The position numbers and the translations under genes were made by a program. Shown piece after piece: positions 20,253-28,961 of a stretch of 64,000 bases of DNA. The DNA comes from Chloroherpetonaceae bacterium (lineage in GTDB: Bacteria > Bacteroidota > Chlorobiia > Chlorobiales > Thermochlorobacteraceae), in NCBI GenBank assembly GCA_025056565.1, contig JANWWA010000016.1, positions 1-64,000 of the forward strand, in the 5' to 3' direction. The notes below the pieces were generated by a model. The model was not told the origin of the DNA. It was given only the letters and a program-made list of their open reading frames with translations, and did not search any database. The number at the start of each line of letters is the position of its first letter. The first letter of the stretch is position 1.

Positions 20253-20392
20253 CAAAAGCCCGCTGATTGAAAGCGGTTCTACACGCATCGCCCTCCTCCT
20301 TTCAGGGAAAGCACTGCGCGTCCAATCGGACTCAAAGGAAGACATTTAAAAGACGCTGTAGAGGTAGCGTGCCCTAAGTACCAATGCGTAGC

Positions 20393-22312
20393 CTAATAGC
20401 TTCCACCGACCTTTCGAGCGTTGAGCATATCATCATTAAACCGTGGCAAGGCAGTAGGGCGCGCAGTTAAGCCCGTTGTGTCCGTGAGGGCTTTCATAAA
20501 AGCAATAATGTCTTGAATTTCCTGCTTAGTTAGGTTGAGTTTGTCTTCAGGCAGCGTTTGATGGTCTAAGTCAATACCAATACCCTTGCCGCCGCCAACG
20601 TTGTAGAAGCGCATCACTTCGTCAAGTGTCTTATAGACACCGTTGTGCATATAAGGTGCGGTAAGCGCCACATTGCGGAGCGTCGGGGTCTTGAACATAT
20701 ACCTGTTAAGCTCTATTCCATTAGTAGCCATTTTACCGATGTCAGGGTCAATTTCAGCGTTTTTCCACTTAGCCTCTTTCGGGACACCGATAACTTCTGC
20801 CTCTGTCTCAGTAAAATCAGGTGGCACAGTGCCGTTGAAAAACGGAATGAAGTGGCAAGTAGCACACTTGGCTTTACCCGCAAAGAGATTGAAGCCACGC
20901 TGCTCACTTTCACTCATCTTTGTTTTGTCGCCGCGCATATACTGGTCAAAACGAGAGTTGAGGGCAATAAGCGAGCGCATATAGCTGGCAATCGCTTGTG
21001 CAATGTGCTGACCCGTAACCGCATTGTCCACACCGAAAGCCGCTCTAAATAGGGCTTGATACTCGGCACTTTTGGCAAGTTTGGCTGCTGCGGCATCCAG
21101 TGAGCTTTTCATTTCATCGGGACTATGCACTACAAAGCGCACGCGGTCTTCGAGGTAAATCGTTTTCTGGTCATAAGATGAACTGGCTTGAAAGGCAGAA
21201 TTGATGAGAGTGGGTGTGTTGCGCAATTTATGCGTTTCGCGTGCTATCGTTAGCGCCCGTGGCAGCCCATCAGTGAAGGCATGTTCAGGCTGATGGCAGG
21301 AAGCACAAGAGCGCTGATTGTTTTCAGACAGAAGCGGTTCAAAGAAAAGCAGTTTGCCGAGCGCCACTTGTTGCAGGTTTAGTGAGTCCATGTAGTCGGG
21401 TGCATAAGCCGTTGGGTCAAATGCCTCAGGGTCGAACAAAGTTTTAGCAGTGGTGCGGAAAGGGCGCTTTGTCTCAAGAAATGGAATTTGTAGCAAGACC
21501 TGCACATCATAGAGTGCTTCAGAGAGCGGGTTAGCAAACTCTACGATGAAGTGAAGGCGATTGAAGGCATTGAAGTCCTGAGCGTGGCTTGCAAGGTAGC
21601 TGATGGCAGCACGGAAGCACTTGCGCACTTCCTGCAACTTAGCGGTGTCTTTTTGCACCAGCACTGCTGCATAACACTCAAAAGCTTCAGCAAGACCTTC
21701 TACAGCTGCCTGAGCTTCAGGAATGGAGTGTTGTGCAATAGGGGAATCAAAACCTGTAATGCCCAGCGTGATAATGCGAGCAATCTCAAGCCGCATAGCA
21801 TCGAATATGCGAGTGTCGCTGAGCGTCTTTTTGATAATCACATCATCAAAGCGTTTGCAGAGCGAGCGCATGATTTTAACTTGCCGAAGCATAGCATCAC
21901 GCTCCGCAAGGTTGACATCAGGGAAAAGCATTTCCTCTAAGACTTGAAAGCCAGTGGGCTGCTCGAGCTTGAATTCTTCACCGACCTTGACCAGTGCAGG
22001 ACCGTTCATTTCTTCAGAAGTACGCGGTGCATAATACTCTGAAAGAAACTCAATGCGCTTGTAAGCAAGACGAGCTGTTCTGAAGGCTTGCTGCACGACT
22101 GTTTTGGATAGTGTATCACTGGCTGCACTTGCAATCAGTGAATCTAATGCACCCAGTGCTGCATGCAGTGCGCGTAGGTTTTTCGAAAATGTGGCTTTGA
22201 CCGTTGAGTCTGCAATGTCTTTTGAAGCTGTAGAGCTGGTCTTGGGCAACTTCGTGCAGCTAGACGCCACGACAATGATAGCAATTGCAACAAAAGTTAA
22301 GATGCGGTTCAT
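20393..22312 (-). CDS. Di-heme cytochrome c peroxidase family lipoprotein with N-terminal helical domain
   Basis: A 639-residue exported protein. It starts at the ATG at 22312, giving a signal ending in VASSC, a lipobox, so it is probably anchored to a membrane. Residues about 25-290 form a helical region (RLAYKRIEFLSEYYAPRT, then PTGFQVLEEMLFPD) like the N-terminal extension of many Bacteroidota peroxidases and loosely like imelysin. The C-terminal part is a di-heme peroxidase/MauG-like domain with heme sites CASCH and CATCH and the segment MFKTPTLRNVALTAPYMHNG. Such enzymes reduce peroxide or oxidise a partner protein. It follows the PhoX-like gene in the same direction, but a terminator lies between them. 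Confidence 0.85.
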   Translation of the reverse strand: MNRILTFVAIAIIVVASSCTKLPKTSSTASKDIADSTVKATFSKNLRALHAALGALDSLIASAASDTLSKTVVQQAFRTARLAYKRIEFLSEYYAPRTSEEMNGPALVKVGEEFKLEQPTGFQVLEEMLFPDVNLAERDAMLRQVKIMRSLCKRFDDVIIKKTLSDTRIFDAMRLEIARIITLGITGFDSPIAQHSIPEAQAAVEGLAEAFECYAAVLVQKDTAKLQEVRKCFRAAISYLASHAQDFNAFNRLHFIVEFANPLSEALYDVQVLLQIPFLETKRPFRTTAKTLFDPEAFDPTAYAPDYMDSLNLQQVALGKLLFFEPLLSENNQRSCASCHQPEHAFTDGLPRALTIARETHKLRNTPTLINSAFQASSSYDQKTIYLEDRVRFVVHSPDEMKSSLDAAAAKLAKSAEYQALFRAAFGVDNAVTGQHIAQAIASYMRSLIALNSRFDQYMRGDKTKMSESEQRGFNLFAGKAKCATCHFIPFFNGTVPPDFTETEAEVIGVPKEAKWKNAEIDPDIGKMATNGIELNRYMFKTPTLRNVALTAPYMHNGVYKTLDEVMRFYNVGGGKGIGIDLDHQTLPEDKLNLTKQEIQDIIAFMKALTDTTGLTARPTALPRFNDDMLNARKVGGSY

Positions 22313-22342
22313 ACTGCTCGTACTGATGTGATGATGAATGAA

Positions 22343-22372
22343 AAGAGCCGCACTCTTTGGAATGCGGCTCTT
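22343..22372 (-). terminator. Terminator of the PhoX-like gene
   Basis: AAGAGCCGCA (22343-22352) and TGCGGCTCTT (22363-22372) form a perfect 10-bp stem with a 10-nt loop. Read on the minus strand the stem runs into TTTTCATT. It separates the PhoX-like gene from the peroxidase gene, 30 nt before the latter's start. Confidence 0.8.
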
Positions 22373-22394
22373 CGGTCGTCCATCTGCAAGGGTT

Positions 22395-23963
22395 TTAGCG
22401 AGGCACATTCGTGAGAATTAGAACATAGCTGCCCTCACCGAAGTTGGTAGGAACTTGTGCAGCAGGCAGAGTGCCGCCGTCTGGATTGCGGAAGTCTCTA
22501 CCGGGCGCTTGACCACCTTGCCGCCAAGTGTGCGTCTGCACACAGACAAGGAAAGTGCCAGGGCGACCGACTTCATTGGAGATATCAAGCATAGCACCGT
22601 ATTCCCATTCACCAATAGCAGGTCGTCCGTCAGAGCCGACGAACCAGTTAGTTGCACTGCCATCGGGGTTTCGCTCTGCCACATACTTACGCTGAGCAGC
22701 ACTGCCGTCGCGTGGTGGAGAGACTTCCAAGAAAACCGAGATGGTGCTTGGGCTTGAACCAATGCGCCACTGGTAGATACGGCAGTCATGATTTTGACGG
22801 CGGGCATCAAAGACATTTGCACCACGATAGCGGTTGGGGTCTTCTTGGATGTAGACGAAGTTTTCTGTCACGCAAATGTTATCAGGGTTCATAAACTCGC
22901 GGGCTGGACCATTCGGGTCATCGCCATCGAAGAGAACTTCAAGTGTGCCACGAAGAGGGTTGCTGGGGTCTAAGCGCAAGCGATACACACGACCATACAT
23001 TGTGCGAGCGCTATCGGCATTGGCGCCGGTGCCCCACACCTGACCAGTAACGCAGAAGTAAATCTCAGTGGCGGCTGCGTCTGACCCTTTGCGGTAGTCA
23101 AGGTCTTCAACGCGACCAAAGGCAATGGCATTCAAGCGAGCCGCTTCTTGGTTGAACTCTGCGGCAGCTCGAGACTTCGGATTAGTGATTTCACGGAACT
23201 CTACCTCATACACTTGCCCAGCCACCATTGAGCGTTCACGGCGGACATTGTCGCGGCGTGCCATCACATAGAGCTTGCCGTTGTCGAAATTGCCAGTGCC
23301 TTCGCCAACATAGAGCGCCACTTCACCTGCGCCTTGAAAATCATCATCACCGATGATAGTAACTGTGCGGTTCGGATAAGTGCCTTTCGGCAAGGTAACG
23401 GCGTTTTCGCCACTCCAGTAGCCAAAGTTGGTCAGAATACGGTCAGTTTCACTTGGGCGACCATATGGATCTACGATGTGAATCTGAGATTCAGGGCCGG
23501 ATTCACCGCAGGTGATAAACTGCGGGCGAGCAACGCCGTGCACTTCGGGCGTAACCATCGTCGCAGAGCAAAGACGCCACAAACCGTCGTTAGAGGTCAT
23601 CAAATACTCACCACGCACAGGACGGAAGGTCTGGTCAAGTGTGATGCGTGAGACAGCAAAGTTATCCTCATGGTTGCACACAAAGGTAAAAGTGCCGTCT
23701 GGATTCCTAAGAAGACCTGCGCCATCTGCCATACCGCCGAAGACGAAGTTTGGAGACTGACGCAGCGTATCGTCAGAGCTAATGAGCGTGAAGGCTTGCA
23801 CACCTTGCGCAATGCGTGAGACGAAAGTCGGTGTAACCGAATACTGACGCAGTTCAACCGTCGAGGCTGAGCTACTGTCGGTAGTGTTACTGCGGCAGCC
23901 TGAAAGGGTTATCCCACAAACGAGCAATCCAAAGAGTGCTTGCTGAAGTAGTTTCCTGAGCAT
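22395..23963 (-). CDS. PhoX-like (DUF839) lipoprotein, probable phosphatase
   Basis: A 522-residue exported protein of the PhoX/DUF839 beta-propeller group. The ATG at 23963 gives a signal sequence ending in LSGC, a lipobox; the frame extends upstream to 24167 but that part looks like non-coding sequence. Family-like segments are GLLRNPDGTFTFVCNHED near residue 60, SATMVTPEVHG, SGENAVTLPKGTYPNRTV, GRVEDLDYRKGS and a late FMNPDNICVTENFVYIQED. PhoX enzymes are Ca/Fe alkaline phosphatases, although DUF839 proteins of Bacteroidota are not all proven phosphatases. A Pho-box-like array and a -10 element lie upstream, and a PafA-like phosphatase gene diverges from the same region, which supports a phosphate role. 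Confidence 0.7.
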   Translation of the reverse strand: MLRKLLQQALFGLLVCGITLSGCRSNTTDSSSASTVELRQYSVTPTFVSRIAQGVQAFTLISSDDTLRQSPNFVFGGMADGAGLLRNPDGTFTFVCNHEDNFAVSRITLDQTFRPVRGEYLMTSNDGLWRLCSATMVTPEVHGVARPQFITCGESGPESQIHIVDPYGRPSETDRILTNFGYWSGENAVTLPKGTYPNRTVTIIGDDDFQGAGEVALYVGEGTGNFDNGKLYVMARRDNVRRERSMVAGQVYEVEFREITNPKSRAAAEFNQEAARLNAIAFGRVEDLDYRKGSDAAATEIYFCVTGQVWGTGANADSARTMYGRVYRLRLDPSNPLRGTLEVLFDGDDPNGPAREFMNPDNICVTENFVYIQEDPNRYRGANVFDARRQNHDCRIYQWRIGSSPSTISVFLEVSPPRDGSAAQRKYVAERNPDGSATNWFVGSDGRPAIGEWEYGAMLDISNEVGRPGTFLVCVQTHTWRQGGQAPGRDFRNPDGGTLPAAQVPTNFGEGSYVLILTNVPR

Positions 23964-24164
23964 TGTTTCAACAGAGTTTTGTTTTGTTCGAGTTGCTATG
24001 CTGTCAAAACCTGCATCGCAAAACGGCATAATTCTCCGACTTCCAACGGTTTTTTGGGAGCACCGCCTCAGCAAGGGCATTTGCATCATAGAGCACGCAG
24101 CAGGAAAAAGTGAAGGAACACGGTTTTTTCTGGATAGTCGGGCTGTCGTTTCACGATGCGGACG

Positions 24165-24172
24165 CAAAGATA
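24165..24172 (-). promoter_or_regulatory. -10 (TAnnTTTG) element for the PhoX-like gene
   Basis: TATCTTTG on the minus strand matches the Bacteroidota -7 consensus TAnnTTTG and lies 9 nt after the last Pho-box-like repeat. Confidence 0.45.
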
Positions 24173-24181
24173 GTGGCAGCG

Positions 24182-24220
24182 TGTTAGGGAAGCGTTAAAG
24201 TAACGATAAGTTTGCGTTAA
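24182..24220 (-). promoter_or_regulatory. Pho-box-like array of 11-bp-period repeats
   Basis: On the minus strand, TTAACG (24220-24215), TTATCG (24209-24204), TTAACG (24198-24193) and CTAACA (24187-24182) recur every 11 bp. This is the spacing of PhoB/PhoP boxes, and the hexamer is like the TTAACA of Gram-positive PhoP sites. Nine nt further on lies TATCTTTG (24172-24165), so the array occupies the -35 region of the PhoX-like gene. Binding protein is inferred. Confidence 0.55.
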
Positions 24221-24286
24221 GTTCTGACTTGCAGCAGACTTTTTAGCAAATTGCACTCAGCACTGCCAGCAATGGTGAAGAAGATG

Positions 24287-24294
24287 TATCTTTG
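24287..24294 (+). promoter_or_regulatory. -10 (TAnnTTTG) element for the PafA-like gene
   Basis: TATCTTTG on the plus strand, 43 nt before the ATG at 24338. No clear -33 TTTG is seen at the usual distance. Confidence 0.4.
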
Positions 24295-24337
24295 CAGCAA
24301 TCTAAAATGCTGCAACTTGCTGCAATCCACATACACA

Positions 24338-26053
24338 ATGAATACGCACCCTTTCTGGCTTCTTTTGCTTTTTTGTCTAATCAGCACAATCGCACCAGCG
24401 CAAACCAAGAAAACTGCAGCACAAGCACCCAAGTTGGTGGTCGCAATTGTAATAGACCAGTTTCGCTACGATTACTTGGAGCGGTTCAGGGCATACTACT
24501 TGCCAGCAAGTAAGTCATCAGGTGGGTTTAATCGGCTGCTGGCAAGCGGTGCACTCTTTACGAATGCGCACTACCCTTACATCAACACTTACACTGCACC
24601 CGGACATGCCACACTTTTTACGGGTGTAATGCCAGCGCGCAGCGGCATCGTAGGCAACGAGTGGATTGACCGTTCCACTAACCGCATGGTCTACTGCGTC
24701 GAGGATACAAGCGTGAGCACTGTTGGAATCAATGCGAGTGCCAATTCAGGTAAAATGTCGCCCCGAAATGCGCTGGTTTCAATGGTCACTGACCACTTGA
24801 AGACAATCTCGCCAAAAAGCAAGGTGATTGGAATTGCACTCAAAGATAGAGGTGCGATACTGCCAGCAGGTAAAAAAGCCGATGCAGCATTCTGGTTCGA
24901 TGCGGCAAGTGGCAAGTGGATTTCAAGTTCATACTACTTTCCAAATGGTAATCTGCCAAAGTGGTTAGAAAACTTCAACGAGAGAAAGTTGCCTGAAAGT
25001 TATTTAGGCAAAGAATGGGTTAGGCTGTTGCCTGATAGCGCTTACACAATGCCAGATGATGCAGTGGGCGAAAGTAACTTGTTAGGTGAAGAGCGCCCAG
25101 TATTCCCGCATAAGGTGATTGATGCGACAAAGCTAAGTGACCCGCGCTTACGAAATGTAAGACGGTTTGAGGCGATTGCACCCACACCATTTGGCAATGA
25201 GCTAACGATTGAAATCGCCAAAGCAGCAATTGAAGGAGAGGCGTTGGGACAGCGTGGCGTAACTGATGTGCTCACTATCTCGTTTTCCTCAGTTGACTAC
25301 TGTGGACATGCTTTTGGGCCAGATAGCCAAGAGCAGATGGATATCGTTGTGCGTTTAGACCGTCAGCTTAGCGATTTTTTTCAATACTTGGACAAAAAAA
25401 TTGGGTTTGAAAATTGCTGGTTTGCACTGTCTGCCGATCATGGCGTCTCGCCGTTGCCAGAACAGTTGCAGCCTGACGGCAAGCGTGGAGAACGGCTCTT
25501 CAAAGCGAACACATTAGATTCGTTGCGCAGGTTGGTCAGTGCAAAATACCCGAACGTGGTCGGCACTATAGAAAACGATGAAGTGGTGCTAAACCGCGAC
25601 GCTGTAGCGAAACTGGGCTACAGCCCCAGCGAAGTAGAGCGATTTGTAGGCGAGTGTGCACTGCAGCTACGCGGCGTGATTGGCTTTGTAACGCGCACGG
25701 ACCTGGAACAGGGCAGCTTAGATGCGACAGGTAAAATGGTAAAGCACTCTTTCTTCGCATCGCGCAGCGGTGATGTGAAGTTGCTGCTTAGACCCTATTC
25801 CTTCTTTGCATTTGCACAAACTGGCACCACACACGGCACGGCTTACGACTATGACACACATGTGCCAATGCTATTCTGCGGCAAAGGCATTCGTCCCGGC
25901 AAGTATCACGCGGCAGTGTGGACAACTGACTTTGCCCCAACCTTACACTACTGGCTTGGTCTACCCCCCGAGCTAGCCGATTATGACGGCAGGCCGCTCT
26001 ATGAAATCTTTGAGCAAAAGGATGCGCAAAGCGCAAGACGCTTTCGCCGTTGA
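24338..26053 (+). CDS. PafA-like alkaline phosphatase / type I phosphodiesterase family protein
   Basis: A 571-residue exported phosphatase of the alkaline phosphatase superfamily. The ATG at 24338 gives a clear signal peptide (LLLLFCLISTIAPAQT). Metal and nucleophile sites resemble PafA: VVAIVIDQFRYDYLERF with the first Asp, the Thr nucleophile in NTYTAPGHATLFTG, VDYCGHAFGPDSQE, ALSADHGVSPLP and a late TTHGTAYDYDTHVPMLF histidine site. PafA enzymes release phosphate from many monoesters in the periplasm. It diverges from the PhoX-like gene across a Pho-box-like array. The upstream frame to 24251 lacks coding character. A phosphodiesterase or nucleotide pyrophosphatase activity cannot be excluded. 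Confidence 0.85.
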   Translation: MNTHPFWLLLLFCLISTIAPAQTKKTAAQAPKLVVAIVIDQFRYDYLERFRAYYLPASKSSGGFNRLLASGALFTNAHYPYINTYTAPGHATLFTGVMPARSGIVGNEWIDRSTNRMVYCVEDTSVSTVGINASANSGKMSPRNALVSMVTDHLKTISPKSKVIGIALKDRGAILPAGKKADAAFWFDAASGKWISSSYYFPNGNLPKWLENFNERKLPESYLGKEWVRLLPDSAYTMPDDAVGESNLLGEERPVFPHKVIDATKLSDPRLRNVRRFEAIAPTPFGNELTIEIAKAAIEGEALGQRGVTDVLTISFSSVDYCGHAFGPDSQEQMDIVVRLDRQLSDFFQYLDKKIGFENCWFALSADHGVSPLPEQLQPDGKRGERLFKANTLDSLRRLVSAKYPNVVGTIENDEVVLNRDAVAKLGYSPSEVERFVGECALQLRGVIGFVTRTDLEQGSLDATGKMVKHSFFASRSGDVKLLLRPYSFFAFAQTGTTHGTAYDYDTHVPMLFCGKGIRPGKYHAAVWTTDFAPTLHYWLGLPPELADYDGRPLYEIFEQKDAQSARRFRR

Positions 26054-26090
26054 GCCAGTGTCCAGAGAAAATCCGAAGCAAAGGTTAGAT

Positions 26091-26765
26091 TCAAAACAAG
26101 AGCGTAAGCATTAAACCAGCGTCAGACGGTGTCAGTTTAAGCGATAGCATTGGGCGCAGAGCTTGCTCCAAGTCGCTGATACGTGCACTAGATGCCAGCA
26201 CTTGCCAGATATCGAAAAAGAGGAGAAATGCACCTTGCACGATAATGCCTAGTCCGCTACCAAAAAACTCATCGCTGCGGCTCAGTCCATTCCGAGCTGC
26301 CCAAGCCAAAGCACCGCCAACCAACATATAGCCAACATCTAATCCGACATTCACAAGTAAGATTTTGGAAAAATTTTGCTCTTCTGAAAGCTCCTGCAAG
26401 AGGGCTTTGCCGTCAGTGCCAAGCGTATCCAGCGCAGCAAGCTGCGAGCCGAGTCCGAGCAAAGCAGCGCTTGCAATCGCTGCATTCACAGCGCCCCAGC
26501 CGAGATTCTGAAAACCCCAATACCGCAGAACAGTGTTCTCTGATTGCAGAGATAGCCCAACGCCAGACAAGATAGAAGCACCTGCCCAAGCACCTAAAAT
26601 CCACATTGCGCGCTGCTGTGCAGCAAGGCGCGCCTCAGCGTAGCGTTTCACTAAAACTTGTGCCGGGCTGTCAGTAGCAAGCAAAAAGAGTAACGCGGCT
26701 GCCAAACTGACGCCTTGCGCCGTGAGGCGAATGCTGACAACTACCCGTATGCGCCCAGGCATCAT
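26091..26765 (-). CDS. Predicted membrane protein of unknown function
   Basis: A 224-residue hydrophobic protein. It has an N-terminal signal-like helix (about 17-35), then helices around 55-70, 85-105, 133-155 and 170-195, with a conserved-looking FQNLGWGAVNAAIA segment and a charged loop LGTDGKALLQELSEEQNF. Similar multi-helix proteins occur in Bacteroidota (I would place it near DUF6992), but I do not know a function. Its ATG overlaps the stop of the hydrolase upstream by 4 nt (ATGA), so the two genes are co-translated. It converges with the PafA-like gene. Confidence 0.65.
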   Translation of the reverse strand: MMPGRIRVVVSIRLTAQGVSLAAALLFLLATDSPAQVLVKRYAEARLAAQQRAMWILGAWAGASILSGVGLSLQSENTVLRYWGFQNLGWGAVNAAIASAALLGLGSQLAALDTLGTDGKALLQELSEEQNFSKILLVNVGLDVGYMLVGGALAWAARNGLSRSDEFFGSGLGIIVQGAFLLFFDIWQVLASSARISDLEQALRPMLSLKLTPSDAGLMLTLLF

Positions 26766-28657
26766 TGCGGCAAGATTTTCACTTTCAGGTGCGATGGCGC
26801 TTTGGCTGTGCGATAAATCCGATGTGTTGCAACCTGAAAATCGCTATCGCTGCACTTGTAGATGTCAACAAACTTCTGCGGATTGCGGTCAATAAGTGGG
26901 AACATTGAACTTTGCACTTGCACCATAATGCGATGCCCTTTTTTGAAAGTGTGCAGCACATCTTGCAGCTCGAACTTCACCTCTTCAATCTGATTGGGTT
27001 TCATTGGTTCAGGCTTTTCGTAACTCTTGCGGTAGCGGGCACGCATCACTTCCCAACGCACCAGCATCTGGTAGCCACCCAAGCGCACAGGGGCAGGAAA
27101 GACCCGTCGCCCAATAGGCTTATCGGTGTATTCATCTCTGGCAGTATCAGGAAAAACGTCAATGAGCTTGACGATGAAGTCAGCATCGCTGCCTGTTGTG
27201 GACGCAAACAGATTGGCAAAAATGTTTCCAGCTAATGTGATGTCTTCGGTGAGCACATCAGTTTGATAGACCAGCACATCAGGTCGGCGTGCCGCAAAGC
27301 GCTGGTCTTCAATCATATACTCAACGCTGCGGTCAATGCGTATCTCGTTGGTGTAAGGCACGGGCTTGTTGGGGTCGCTGATGTATTCGTCGTACCCTTT
27401 GGTGTCTTTAGGCGGCTCAAAAGAGAGCTTGCCATTGGCGTGAAAGTAGAGGTTCTTCTCTACGACATTCTTTGGATGCCATGTCTCAAAGGTACGCCAT
27501 TGGTCTCGACCAACGTCGTAAAGTATTGCTTCGGGTAGCGTATCGTTGCCATTGCCTTTGAGATGGGCGTTGAAGAAAGGTTTCAAGATGTGCTCGCGAT
27601 AAAACTGACCGGTCTTTGAGCCAAACTTGATGTATCCCAAGCGGTCGCCATCAGTTCTTGCCCATGCGCCGTGATACCATGGACCCATGACGAGAATGTT
27701 GCGTGCCTTTGGGTTTTGTCGCTCAATAGCATCATAGACTTTAAGCGGCCCATAGAGGTCTTCTGCGTCAAACCAGCCGCCGACGGTCATCACCGCAGGC
27801 GTGATATTTTTTAGATGCGGCAAGATTGTGCGTGATTTCCAGAACTCATCATAATTCGGATGATTCATCATCTCATTCCAGAACGCGATACTATCGCGGT
27901 AGATTTTTTCATTGACATTTCTTAGTGCGCCAAGCTCCAAATAGAACTTGTAAGCATCAGGCGTTGGAAAGTTGTAGGGTGGATTGCCCACAGTGGTGGG
28001 CTTCGGACGCGCTTTACCAAAGGAGTAAAGAAAAGTAAAGGCGTCCATTAAGAAGAATGCCCCATTGTGATGGAAGTCATCGCCAATCCACCAATCGGTT
28101 ACAGGGGCTTGTGGAGAGACGGCTTTCAGCGCAGGGTGCGCATCAGGTAGCGATGCAGCAGCATAAAAGCCCGGATATGAAATGCCCCAAATGCCAACTT
28201 TGCCATTGCAAAGCGAGACATTTTTCACCAGCCATTCAATCGTGTCGTAGGTATCACTGGATTCATCAATTTGATTGCCAGTGTTGCCCGGAATGTTCGG
28301 ACGGACATTGACAAACTCCCCTTCAGACATCCAGCGACCACGCACATCTTGATAGGCAAAAATGTAGCCTTCGCGCAAAAGTTCAGATGGCAGAAGCGTG
28401 GTGCGATAGTTCTCTTCGCCATAAGGTGCAACGCTGTAAGGGGTGCGGTTGAGAATAATCGGATACTTTTTTGATGAATCTTTTGGAATGTAGAGCGAGG
28501 TAAAGAGCCGCACACCATCTCGCATTGGAATGTAGAACTCTCGCTTCGTAAAGTTTTGCCGAATGTAGAGCGAATCATCGGTTTGTGCCCAAAGCGTTGC
28601 GCTAAAGAGCCAAAAGAGTATGAGCACAAGCGCTTTGCGGGAAGCGTTGCAGGTCAT
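26762..28657 (-). CDS. Exported CocE/NonD-type hydrolase (X-Pro dipeptidyl-peptidase S15 family)
   Basis: A 631-residue alpha/beta hydrolase. A signal peptide (ALVLILFWLFSATLWAQT) directs it to the periplasm. It starts with the S15 pattern YIPMRDGVRLFTSLYIP and LNRTPYSVAPYG, then QDVRGRWMSEGEF, and the nucleophile elbow IWGISYPGFYAAA with Ser in GISYPG near residue 160. Residues MTVGGWFDAEDLYGPL and MGPWYHGAWA supply the expected Asp and His. The C-terminal jelly-roll domain ends with the GHRIMVQVQSSMFP segment. Relatives include cocaine esterase and glutaryl-7-ACA acylase; the natural substrate is unknown, possibly peptides or amino-acid esters. It is coupled to a small membrane protein downstream. 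Confidence 0.88.
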   Translation of the reverse strand: MTCNASRKALVLILFWLFSATLWAQTDDSLYIRQNFTKREFYIPMRDGVRLFTSLYIPKDSSKKYPIILNRTPYSVAPYGEENYRTTLLPSELLREGYIFAYQDVRGRWMSEGEFVNVRPNIPGNTGNQIDESSDTYDTIEWLVKNVSLCNGKVGIWGISYPGFYAAASLPDAHPALKAVSPQAPVTDWWIGDDFHHNGAFFLMDAFTFLYSFGKARPKPTTVGNPPYNFPTPDAYKFYLELGALRNVNEKIYRDSIAFWNEMMNHPNYDEFWKSRTILPHLKNITPAVMTVGGWFDAEDLYGPLKVYDAIERQNPKARNILVMGPWYHGAWARTDGDRLGYIKFGSKTGQFYREHILKPFFNAHLKGNGNDTLPEAILYDVGRDQWRTFETWHPKNVVEKNLYFHANGKLSFEPPKDTKGYDEYISDPNKPVPYTNEIRIDRSVEYMIEDQRFAARRPDVLVYQTDVLTEDITLAGNIFANLFASTTGSDADFIVKLIDVFPDTARDEYTDKPIGRRVFPAPVRLGGYQMLVRWEVMRARYRKSYEKPEPMKPNQIEEVKFELQDVLHTFKKGHRIMVQVQSSMFPLIDRNPQKFVDIYKCSDSDFQVATHRIYRTAKAPSHLKVKILPQ

Positions 28658-28961
28658 AGTGTTACAGTGTTAAGTGTTGACGTTGAATTTGCGAAACTTC
28701 AATGGTTTTTTGCGGCTCTATGCAGAATACACCAATTTACCGCAAGGTCGCGCACCGTGTCGCTGATGCATAGTCGGGACTAAAGATAGCGTGATGCGTG
28801 ATATTAACCAGCTTCTCGGAAAGTACATATCTGGTTGAGTAGTGCAGTATTGCTGTCTCATCTTTTGCAGAGGACAGCGCAGAGTAGTGTTCGACAGACC
28901 AGTTAGCCAAAAGTATGTTGGCGAGCGCTGCTCTTAGGACCTTATCGTGCCGTTCGACTCT
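28658..28961. other. Gene-free spacer
   Basis: 304 nt between two minus-strand genes. Just before the hydrolase start, AGTGTTA/AGTGTTA/AGTGTTG occur at 28658, 28666 and 28673. TATCTTTA on the minus strand near 28780 resembles a -10 element. I see no RNA gene, convincing terminator or coding frame here. Confidence 0.5.

Larger units (their letters stand above)
23964..24337. other. Gene-free divergent regulatory region
   Basis: 374 nt between the PhoX-like and PafA-like genes. It holds an array of 11-bp-period repeats (24182-24220), a TATCTTTG -10-like element on the minus strand (24165-24172) and another on the plus strand (24287-24294). Short open frames crossing it have no coding support. 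The predicted leader toward the PhoX-like gene is about 200 nt long and shows nothing else I can name. Confidence 0.7.

Noticed and set aside
28658-28679. Three AGTGTT repeats before the S15 hydrolase gene
   Set aside because: Uneven 8- and 7-nt spacing and no second occurrence; too short to support an operator.
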